DNA from: Bacteroidota bacterium
Lineage (GTDB): Bacteria; Bacteroidota; Bacteroidia; Bacteroidales; Prolixibacteraceae
Assembly (NCBI GenBank): GCA_013203755.1
Contig: JABMPI010000524.1
Location: forward strand, 1-14,684
DNA: 14,684 bases
Reading direction: 5' to 3'
Positions within the stretch are counted from its first letter, which is position 1. Each line of letters begins with the position of its first letter. Below are positions 9,301 to 14,684 of the stretch, in pieces. The notes beneath the pieces are model-generated. The model was not told the DNA's origin. It ran no database searches and saw only the letters and a list, made by a program, of their open reading frames with translations. A program made the translations under genes and the position numbers.

Positions 9301-9480
9301 ACCTTACTTAATAAAGCAAAGATACAAAACTGTGTATTGTATTTCAGTGCTTCAAACTTGTTTGCTATCAGTAATCTGGGAATTTGGAGCGATTCGTTTG
9401 ATCCTGAAATACCTGGAGCAAATAACCGTGATTACCCACCGGTTAAAACGATGACGTTTGGACTAAGGTTAACTTTATAA
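6310..9480 (+). CDS. susC: SusC-like TonB-dependent outer-membrane glycan transporter
   Basis: This beta-barrel imports oligosaccharides across the outer membrane using TonB energy, with SusD as its lid. The 1056-aa protein has a signal peptide with a basic n-region and VSAVWA cleavage (residue 27). A CarboxypepD_reg-like domain follows at about 30-105 (SISGTVLDEGGEPLPGVAVV). The SusC signature EEVIAVGYG lies near 109-117, and a plug domain extends to about 225, including LKDASAAIYGARAGNGVIIV. The rest is a barrel ending in an aromatic/hydrophobic strand (MTFGLRLTL). No STN extension precedes the carboxypeptidase-like domain. In this family that extension signals to anti-sigma factors, so its absence agrees with control by the HTCS. 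SusD follows after 19 bp and is surely co-transcribed. The transported glycan cannot be read from the sequence. Confidence 0.97.
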   Translation: MKKTFQKLIKKLCLMLAAMFMVSAVWAQQSISGTVLDEGGEPLPGVAVVIKGTANGTVTNIDGIYTLDAPADASLLFSFVGMKILTEQVNNRTTIDIIMLVDAIGLEEVIAVGYGVQKKATLTGAVGNVKAEEMVQRPVANTTELLQGKVSGLYTRQQSGLPGADGTTLNIRGYGSNPLVLIDGIEGNLGQVDPNDIESVSVLKDASAAIYGARAGNGVIIVTTKRGGNKPAQFTYHGNFSFTQPTFLPDIVEARKWAELLNESGLNPDDYSPGHIHYDPDSKRLINTIDDSDYYGYDWDEELYRDWTPQYQHNVSATGGSEKIKYFVSAGFIDQASNFTSGDYNYNRYNIRSNIDAQITDDLSVSVDFAYRKTKLDKANFDVSGMYNSLQTAKPVYPYIHEADPSRAASSGFLQRSPYHQTFKDFSGYQDNKSNALQGAIELKYKVPFVKGLVAKARLNYEEGASWNKRVSQPYDVWEYNPVAEAEGSDPWVKWGTQNANSMSVFSSRSNELLPQISLNYDKAFGDHNFRAVLVGETWTYKYTSLNGSRKDILSFEAPFLNYASEEGKNNSETFNERARASVIGRVNYDYQGKYMLEVAMRADASGEYPPSGSWGYFPSMSAGWRISEESFIKDNFSAVDNLKLRGSYGVLGNDAVSSFDYLNGYTISTNYYVFGTTPAPVIASAGLSNPDITWETMKMSNIGLDGTFWNGLLGFELDGFYRLREDILAQPTTQVPSTFGASLPRTNLNARDNRGIEVALTHTNRIGKFSYDISPMFAWTRGKFVDIEEDILPVTGDLDEETLEYNRLWNNRYVNEGQWDDRQWGYLNQGFFMNQEQIDNHTIDQDQAGNQTLKVGDLIYKDVNGDDYIDWRDQQIIGKSGLPKTMYSLDMGAQYEGFSLRMLWQGGSNYVVTVSGSAAAPFSNESIPLEQHFQYRGIVGQDESGADYITNPNDFKLPPVTQNGRTANNGKGSDFWTNEAAYLRLKNVNLSYTFPKTLLNKAKIQNCVLYFSASNLFAISNLGIWSDSFDPEIPGANNRDYPPVKTMTFGLRLTL

Positions 9481-9499
9481 ATTCAAAAAGAATAATACA

Positions 9500-11212
9500 A
9501 TGAAAAAGATATTATATATACTACCATTATTTGTTCTTCTGTTTAGTTGTAGCGATTTATTAGACATCGCACCAACTAATATCATTTCAGAAGATGCGGT
9601 GAAAGCAGATCCGGTCCTGGTGGACGCATTCTTAAATAAAATTTACGTCAATACGAGATTTCAATCAAAAGGTACAGGACATGCATCGGTAGGTGTTACC
9701 GGTGGCGAGCAAAATGTTTTTGCCGGATGGCAAAGTCCATACGCTGCTGCAATGAAAATTATCGACGAGAACGGAGCACATGGCGACCTGGAATACTGGC
9801 CATATAGTAATATCCGTTCGTGCAACGAAATAATTGAAATTTTGAATGAAGCAACATTTGAACCTGAACTGGTTCAGCAAAAAATTGCTGAAGCACGTTG
9901 GTTAAGAGCTTTTATGTATTTCGATATGGTAAAACGTTATGGAGGTGTTCCACTTATTACTGTTGCACAAAGTATCGACCAGCCTATTGAAGAACTGTAT
10001 GTACCACGTAATTCAGAGCAAGAAATCTATGATTTTATTGCTTTGGAAATGGATGAGCTAGTAAATATATTACCTGAGAGTTCTAGTAGCGATAATTTTG
10101 GTCGTCCAACAAAATGGGCGGCGTATGCGCTAAAAAGTAGAGCAATGCTTTATGCCGGTAGTATTGCCAAATACGGAAGTGTTCAACTCGATGGAATTCT
10201 TGGGATTCCGGCAGGTGAAGCAAACGCATATTACCAGAAAGCATATACTGCATCAATGGCAGTTATTGATGGTGGCTTGCATCCCTTGTATAAAGCTGAT
10301 GCCGACCCGGTAAAAAACTACAAAGATTTATTTTTGGTTGATGGCAATTCAGAAGTGATTCTTGCCGAGGTTCACGATTTAGGTTTGCTAAAAGCACATG
10401 GCTGGACTTTCTACTGTATGCCCGATGGTTTCCAAACCGGATGGGGATCGAATAACTGGATGTACCTTGAATCGTGGGAAAAATACGAGTACAACGATGG
10501 CACTTCGGCGGTTTGGGATAGAAGTTTGTTAGATGGTACACACAAATTTTCCTTAGACGAAATTATCTTAAATAAGGATCCACGCTTTTTGGCTTCTGCA
10601 TTTTATCCTGAAACTCCTTGGGGAGAGGGCAAAGTTTATACCCACAGTACAACAAAAGGAACCATTCCTGCAGGATCGGATTGGCCAAAGACAGCTCCCA
10701 AAAGAAATAGAATTAAAGCCGGGGTATTAGTGAAGAAACGTGTAAACGAATCTCTAATAGGGCTTAACAACAATGAAGATGATTCCGACTGGATGGTTTT
10801 CCGAACAGGTGAAATGTATTTGAATGCTGCCGAAGCCAAGTTTGAAATGGATGAAGTTGGTGAAGCAACAACTCTAATAAATGTAATTCGTGATAGAGCT
10901 GGAATGCCTGACAAAGAAACGGTAACTCTGGAAGATGTTCGAAACGAACGTTTTGTAGAACTTTATTTAGAAGAACACAGATATTGGGATGTTCGTCGTT
11001 GGCGGACTGCCGTTGACGAGTTAAACAACAAAGGATTCAAAGGTGTTATCTGGGATTATTACATCGAAGAAAATAAATACACTTTAAAAACAAAAGATGC
11101 AGATTTTGGGCAAAAAAGAGTTTTTGCTGAAAGAAACTACTATTTTCCAATTGGTTTAGGAAGAATTGCTGATAATCCAAACCTGGTAGAAAACCCAGGT
11201 TATACAAACTAG
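9500..11212 (+). CDS. susD: SusD-like surface glycan-binding lipoprotein (RagB/SusD family)
   Basis: SusD-type proteins sit on the SusC barrel at the cell surface and bind the glycan for import. The 570-aa product has a lipoprotein signal with lipobox LFSC, acylated at C17. SDLLDIAPTN follows, with acidic residues near +2 and +5 as is common in surface-exposed Bacteroidota lipoproteins. Family hallmarks are visible: SNIRSCNEIIEIL, the helical EARWLRAFMYFDMVKRYGGV, RTGEMYLNAAEAKFEM, and near the C-terminus ERFVELYLEEHRYWDVRRWR. These belong to the TPR-like scaffold and the SusD-like C-terminal region. Length is normal for the family. It is paired with the upstream susC, and a hairpin with a T-run follows 29 bp after its stop. 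Confidence 0.97.
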   Translation: MKKILYILPLFVLLFSCSDLLDIAPTNIISEDAVKADPVLVDAFLNKIYVNTRFQSKGTGHASVGVTGGEQNVFAGWQSPYAAAMKIIDENGAHGDLEYWPYSNIRSCNEIIEILNEATFEPELVQQKIAEARWLRAFMYFDMVKRYGGVPLITVAQSIDQPIEELYVPRNSEQEIYDFIALEMDELVNILPESSSSDNFGRPTKWAAYALKSRAMLYAGSIAKYGSVQLDGILGIPAGEANAYYQKAYTASMAVIDGGLHPLYKADADPVKNYKDLFLVDGNSEVILAEVHDLGLLKAHGWTFYCMPDGFQTGWGSNNWMYLESWEKYEYNDGTSAVWDRSLLDGTHKFSLDEIILNKDPRFLASAFYPETPWGEGKVYTHSTTKGTIPAGSDWPKTAPKRNRIKAGVLVKKRVNESLIGLNNNEDDSDWMVFRTGEMYLNAAEAKFEMDEVGEATTLINVIRDRAGMPDKETVTLEDVRNERFVELYLEEHRYWDVRRWRTAVDELNNKGFKGVIWDYYIEENKYTLKTKDADFGQKRVFAERNYYFPIGLGRIADNPNLVENPGYTN

Positions 11213-11241
11213 TTTTTTCATAAGTTTAGTTAGATAATTTA

Positions 11242-11282
11242 AAGGGGCCGTTCTCCGTTGCGAAAACGGTCCCTTATTTTTT
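11242..11282 (+). terminator. Intrinsic terminator after susD
   Basis: AAGGGGCCGTT (11242-11252) pairs with AACGGTCCCTT (11265-11275) over 11 bp with one G-U pair, around a 12-nt loop. TTTTTT follows at 11277-11282. This is the strongest hairpin in the window and lies just after susD. It should end, or attenuate, transcription of susCD before the enzyme genes. Confidence 0.8.
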
Positions 11283-11323
11283 AAATTTAGCAGCATTACA
11301 AAAATAAATAATGTTAAAAACTT

Positions 11324-11356
11324 TTTGGGACTTTGTGCCTGCTTCCCATTTCTTTG
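11324..11356 (+). promoter_or_regulatory. Possible promoter for the enzyme cassette
   Basis: TTTG at 11324-11327 and TTTCTTTG at 11349-11356 (7 of 8 positions of TAnnTTTG, with the A replaced) are 21 bp apart. Transcription would start about 17 nt before the ATG at 11380. The elements lie just after the terminator, where a promoter for the next unit would be expected, but the match is imperfect. Confidence 0.25.
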
Positions 11357-11379
11357 CAATTAAATTTAAACAAACTAAA

Positions 11380-12861
11380 ATGGTTCAATTCGGTTTTATA
11401 AAATTACTCATCGTTCTCTCTTTTTTTCAATGTTCGCAAAAAGAAATTGAAACTCAAGAAGAAACAATTTTTAAACCCAATCTTCTTATTATTCAAACCG
11501 ATGAACACAACTTCCGTACTCTTGGCTGTTACCGCGAACAATTAAGTCACGAACAGGCGTTTGTTTGGGGAGATGGCAATAATGTTGAAACACCAAATAT
11601 CGATTTTCTGGCAAAAAATGGAGTACTGTTTACAAAATATTATGCCGCAACGCCGGTTTGTTCGCCTTCGCGCGGAACCTTAATTTCTGGTATGTATCCG
11701 CAGTACACAGGTGTTCCGAAAAACGATTTGCCGCTTAACGACGGGTTAATAACCTACTCTGAAGTGTTAGGCAAAAATGGTTACAAAACCGGTTTTGTAG
11801 GTAAATGGCATCTCGATGGAGAAGGAAAACCACAATGGGAACCGGAACGTAAATTTGGGTTCGATGATAACCGATATATGTTTAATCGGGGGCACTGGAA
11901 AAAATTTGAAGACACGCCGAACGGGCCAAAAGTTGCTTCTGTAAATGCAAATGGAAATCTAAATTATGGTATAGAAGGGGCTGATGAAAAATCATTTGCA
12001 ACTGATTATCTCGTAGATAAAACCATTGCTTTTATCGAAGAAAACAAAGAACATCCGTTTAGCATGTATTTGAGTTTGCCCGATCCGCATGGTCCCGATG
12101 CAGTTCGTCCACCGTACGATAATATGTACAAACACATGAATTTTCAGAAACCACCAACTTTTAATCTCGATGCATCAATTGTTCCAACCTGGGCAAAGCC
12201 TGAGAAAAATCCAAAACTTACGCACGATCAGTATTTTGGAATGGTAAAATGTATTGATGATAACGTTGGCAAAATAATCAGCTATTTACGCGAGGCAAAT
12301 TTATTGGATAAAACCATTATTGTATTTACTTCCGACCATGGTGATTTACGTGCCGAGCATGGTAAACACAATAAAGGAAACCCGCTGGAAGCTTCGGCAA
12401 AAATTCCTTTTATCGTTTATTATCCGGCAAAAATACCGGCAAGTACTGTGGTAAAAAATGCTTTTAATACAGTTGATTTTGCGCCAACATTCCTAACTTT
12501 TATGGATCAAAAAGTTCCGGTTCAAATGCAAGGAAGGGATTTCTCTTCATTGCTCATTAATCCTGGCAGTCAGATTGATTTTGAGGACATTACTTTTATG
12601 CGTTCCACAGGACTGGGGACCGAAGGAAACTGGATTGCTGCAGTAACATCGCAATATAAATTAATCCTCTCAAAAAACGATGAACCCTGGTTAATCGATA
12701 TGGAAACCGATCCGGATGAATTAATCAATTTCGCAAAAGAACCTGATAAAGCAGGCATTGTAAAAGAGCTGGCAAATCAATTAAACGGGTACGCACAAAA
12801 ACACAACGATTCGTTTTTGCAGGGAACCAAAATGAGCGATGATTTGAAAACTCTGCTGTAA
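11380..12861 (+). CDS. Lipoprotein sulfatase, family S1 (formylglycine-dependent)
   Basis: S1 sulfatases hydrolyse sulfate esters on glycans. The 493-aa product contains the maturation signature CSPSR with C94 as the residue converted to formylglycine. It also has the N-terminal metal site IIQTDEHN (D41, E42), VGKWHLDG near 140, SDHGD with D319 and H320 as metal ligands, and HGKHNKG with K332 as a likely sulfate-site lysine. The frame is open back to an ATG at 11311. ATG 11380 is preferred because it gives a compact signal peptide with hydrophobic core and Cys at 18 (SFFQC). The lipobox Q before Cys is unusual, so lipidation is likely but not certain. Maturation needs a formylglycine-generating or anaerobic sulfatase-maturating enzyme, and neither is in this window. 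The gene follows the susD terminator and precedes the GH128-type gene by 66 bp. Sulfate position and sugar cannot be assigned. Confidence 0.93.
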   Translation: MVQFGFIKLLIVLSFFQCSQKEIETQEETIFKPNLLIIQTDEHNFRTLGCYREQLSHEQAFVWGDGNNVETPNIDFLAKNGVLFTKYYAATPVCSPSRGTLISGMYPQYTGVPKNDLPLNDGLITYSEVLGKNGYKTGFVGKWHLDGEGKPQWEPERKFGFDDNRYMFNRGHWKKFEDTPNGPKVASVNANGNLNYGIEGADEKSFATDYLVDKTIAFIEENKEHPFSMYLSLPDPHGPDAVRPPYDNMYKHMNFQKPPTFNLDASIVPTWAKPEKNPKLTHDQYFGMVKCIDDNVGKIISYLREANLLDKTIIVFTSDHGDLRAEHGKHNKGNPLEASAKIPFIVYYPAKIPASTVVKNAFNTVDFAPTFLTFMDQKVPVQMQGRDFSSLLINPGSQIDFEDITFMRSTGLGTEGNWIAAVTSQYKLILSKNDEPWLIDMETDPDELINFAKEPDKAGIVKELANQLNGYAQKHNDSFLQGTKMSDDLKTLL

Positions 12862-12884
12862 AATATTTTTTAACCTTAATTGTT

Positions 12885-12911
12885 ATTCCAAATCCTAAAA
12901 GGGCCTGGAAT
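12885..12911 (+). other. Interrupted hairpin between the sulfatase and GH128-type genes
   Basis: ATTCCA (12885-12890) pairs with TGGAAT (12906-12911), with a possible inner CCT/AGG pairing. No T-tract follows, so it is not a clear terminator. It might be an RNA-processing or stability element, or chance. Confidence 0.25.
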
Positions 12912-12927
12912 TTATTGATTGGAAAAA

Positions 12928-13791
12928 ATGAAAACTCAAATTATATATTTATTTCTTACTGTTACAATTTTCAGTTGCTCAAAAACCGAAACAGAACAAC
13001 TTCCTGAGGATGAAATTGTTTACATTCAAAAAAATCCTAAAAAAGGATTTTGTGTTACTAGCAATAATGCACTTTGGTACAATAAAATTGAAGATTTAAA
13101 CTCTAGTTGGCATTACAGCTGGAACTACGAAATGCTACCCCAGGAACCGGATAGTATCGATTTTGTGCCAATGATTTGGGGAGCATGGTCAGATACTTCA
13201 AAAGTTCTGCTAAAACTGGATTACATAAAGAATTTAAAAGACGAAGGGAAAGTAAAATATATGTTGGGTTTTAACGAACCTGACAAAGCCGACCAGGCAA
13301 ATATGAGTCTGGAAACAGCCATCGCCTATTGGCCAAAACTGGAAAAAGTTGGATTACCCCTGGGAAGTCCGGCTTGTTCCAATCCAACCGGAGATTGGAT
13401 GCAATCTTTTATGGAGGAAGCTGAAAACAGAAACTTTCGTATCGATTTTGTTTGTGTGCATTGGTACGGTGGAATTAGTGCAGGTGGCTTTTTAGACAAA
13501 CTTCAGGAAATCCATAATTTGTACAACAAACCAATTTGGATAACTGAATTTGCGCCTGCAGACTGGAGTGCGACTTCGCCGGCAAATAGTAAACATACCA
13601 AAGCAGAGATACTAACCTTTATGAAAGAAGTTTTGCCTGCCCTGGATAACGTAGATTATGTAAAACGTTACGCATGGTTTTCAGCAGATATTACCCATGG
13701 CCCACTTGGAAATGCAGCACTTTTTGACGGCGCGAATAAATTCACAACTTTGGGTGAGTTTTATTCAACTTTCGAAGGAAAAACAGAATAA
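12928..13791 (+). CDS. GH128-type glycosidase lipoprotein (probable endo-beta-1,3-glucanase)
   Basis: The protein matches the glycosyl-hydrolase catalytic core / GH128 fold, whose characterised members are retaining endo-beta-1,3-glucanases. Key motifs appear in order: FVPMIWGAW (79-87), LGFNEPD with E117 as probable acid/base, GSPACSNP, FVCVHWYGG (174-182), WITEFAPADW with E207 as probable nucleophile, and a late RYAWFS. Length (287 aa) fits one catalytic domain with no binding module. The signal peptide ends in lipobox IFSC with acylated C17. The next residues, SKTETEQLPEDEI, are acidic and suit a surface lipoprotein. The frame is open from a TTG at 12919, but ATG 12928 gives the better signal peptide. 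It sits between two sulfatase genes in one apparent operon, odd for a laminarin enzyme because laminarin is unsulfated. The family call is firm; the substrate is inferred. Confidence 0.88.
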   Translation: MKTQIIYLFLTVTIFSCSKTETEQLPEDEIVYIQKNPKKGFCVTSNNALWYNKIEDLNSSWHYSWNYEMLPQEPDSIDFVPMIWGAWSDTSKVLLKLDYIKNLKDEGKVKYMLGFNEPDKADQANMSLETAIAYWPKLEKVGLPLGSPACSNPTGDWMQSFMEEAENRNFRIDFVCVHWYGGISAGGFLDKLQEIHNLYNKPIWITEFAPADWSATSPANSKHTKAEILTFMKEVLPALDNVDYVKRYAWFSADITHGPLGNAALFDGANKFTTLGEFYSTFEGKTE

Positions 13792-13859
13792 AATTATAAA
13801 CATATCAATCATTTCAAATTACATTTGGTATAACTTAGAAACAATTAAATCCAACTATT

Positions 13860-14684
13860 ATGAATCTAAAAAAATATCAACTGGCAAGTATTATACTATT
13901 TCTATTTGGATTATATAGTTGTGCACAAAAGGAGGTGCCAAATCGGAAACAGCCAAATGTTGTATTTATTATCTGCGACGATCTGAATGATTACGAAGGG
14001 GCTTTTAACGGGCACCCACAAACAAAAACGCCAAACATCGATAAACTGGCAAAATCGGGGATAACGTTTACCAATGCACATTCAAACTGCCCCGTTTGTT
14101 CGCCATCGCGAAATAGTTTGTTTACCGGAGTTTATCCAATGCAATCAAAAGATTTTGGTTGGACAAAACACTTTCAGCAACCCGTTCTGAAAAACAATCT
14201 TACTCTTTTCGAATATTTTGGAGAAAACGGGTACCATGTAATGGGAAGTGGAAAACTTCTTCATGTAAATAAAAAGGAGTATTGGGATGAGTGGGGAGTT
14301 GATATCAACAATTATGGGCCTATTGCTTTTAATGGAATAGAACCTGTGGGACATCCATCTGTTCCCGAACCTTATCGGAGTATTGGCCCAATCGATGGTT
14401 CATTTGCACCGCTTTCTGATGTGCCGACTTTTCACGATAGTATTTCGGGCGGTAATAAAACAGGCTGGTTATACACCAGAGGAAAAGATGACTTTTTGGA
14501 TTATGTTGATGAAAACAACCGCGATTTAATGCCCGACGAAATGCATGCTCAATGGGCGGCCAAACGAATAAAGGAAATGGAAACCGTGGATACTGGGAAA
14601 CCATTTTTTATGGGAGTTGGTTTTGTTCGTCCGCACACGCCACTTTATGCACCCAAACGTTTTTTCGATATGTTCCCAATTGAA
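13860..14684 (+). CDS. Second lipoprotein sulfatase, family S1, iduronate-2-sulfatase-like (3' end beyond window)
   Basis: The first 275 codons are present, and S1 enzymes of this kind are usually around 450-550 aa, so roughly half is missing. The ATG at 13860 starts a signal peptide with lipobox LYSC (acylated C21). VVFIICDDLND carries the metal-binding pair D40-D41, and CSPSR carries C80 as the formylglycine site. VMGSGKLLH near 128-136 and FFMGVGFVRPHTPLYAPKRF near the window end are hallmarks of the iduronate-2-sulfatase-like branch, often classed S1_7. The exact subfamily is from memory and needs checking. It starts 68 bp after the GH128-type gene on the same strand with no hairpin between, so they are probably co-transcribed. 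It differs clearly from the first sulfatase (DD versus DE metal motif, different C-terminal signatures). Two different sulfate positions are therefore likely attacked. The sugar need not be iduronate: this branch is broad in marine Bacteroidota. Confidence 0.92.
   Translation, partial: MNLKKYQLASIILFLFGLYSCAQKEVPNRKQPNVVFIICDDLNDYEGAFNGHPQTKTPNIDKLAKSGITFTNAHSNCPVCSPSRNSLFTGVYPMQSKDFGWTKHFQQPVLKNNLTLFEYFGENGYHVMGSGKLLHVNKKEYWDEWGVDINNYGPIAFNGIEPVGHPSVPEPYRSIGPIDGSFAPLSDVPTFHDSISGGNKTGWLYTRGKDDFLDYVDENNRDLMPDEMHAQWAAKRIKEMETVDTGKPFFMGVGFVRPHTPLYAPKRFFDMFPIE

Noticed and set aside
11311..11379. In-frame upstream extension of the first sulfatase (ATG 11311)
   Set aside because: It would bury the lipoprotein signal 23 residues inside the protein. 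ATG 11380 gives a proper signal peptide.
13697..13918. Plus-strand open frame bridging the GH128-type gene and the second sulfatase
   Set aside because: It is an out-of-frame shadow. Both flanking genes have clear family motifs in their own frames.
1..14684. CRISPR arrays, tRNA/rRNA genes, insertion sequences
   Set aside because: No regularly spaced repeats, cloverleaf-like segments, terminal inverted repeats or intact transposase genes were seen on reading both strands.

Overview
The window looks like chromosomal DNA from a polysaccharide-degrading member of the Bacteroidota, and it holds the 5' part of a polysaccharide utilization locus (PUL). The phylum is indicated by the SusC/SusD pair, a hybrid two-component sensor with two beta-propellers, lipoprotein signal peptides on the enzymes, AT-rich spacers and Bacteroidota-type promoter elements. 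Two formylglycine-dependent sulfatases suggest a marine or mucosal niche where sulfated glycans are used. A marine Marinilabiliales-like organism is a guess. Nothing in the sequence fixes the genus.

Layout. Positions 1-1022 (minus strand) encode most of a cyclopropane-fatty-acyl-phospholipid synthase, cut by the left edge and unrelated to the PUL. A spacer of about 650 bp follows with no convincing intact gene but with a short coding-like relic and a hairpin. From 1687 everything reads on the plus strand: a hybrid two-component system regulator (HTCS), a 537-bp control region with a promoter candidate and a 36-codon membrane-peptide gene, SusC, SusD, a terminator-like hairpin, a first lipoprotein sulfatase, a lipoprotein endo-glycosidase of the GH128 type, and the first 275 codons of a second lipoprotein sulfatase. 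The PUL continues past the right edge.

How the genes probably work together (inference from PUL biology). The HTCS senses an oligosaccharide in the periplasm through its propellers and, with its cytoplasmic receiver and AraC-type domain, activates susC and the genes after it. SusD captures glycan at the cell surface and SusC imports oligosaccharides with TonB energy. The sulfatases remove sulfate esters and the GH128-type enzyme cuts internal beta-1,3 linkages. All three enzymes carry lipoprotein signals and probably sit on the outer membrane or facing the periplasm. Known GH128 enzymes are endo-beta-1,3-glucanases, whereas ordinary laminarin is unsulfated. The pairing of this enzyme with two different sulfatases therefore points to a sulfated beta-1,3-linked glycan, or to a GH128 relative with another specificity.

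The most notable items are the small membrane-peptide gene 26 bp before susC, the sulfatase-GH128-sulfatase cassette, the hairpin separating susCD from the enzymes, and a 10-bp tandem repeat whose second copy contains the -33 box of the proposed susC promoter. No tRNA, rRNA, CRISPR array or intact mobile element was seen.
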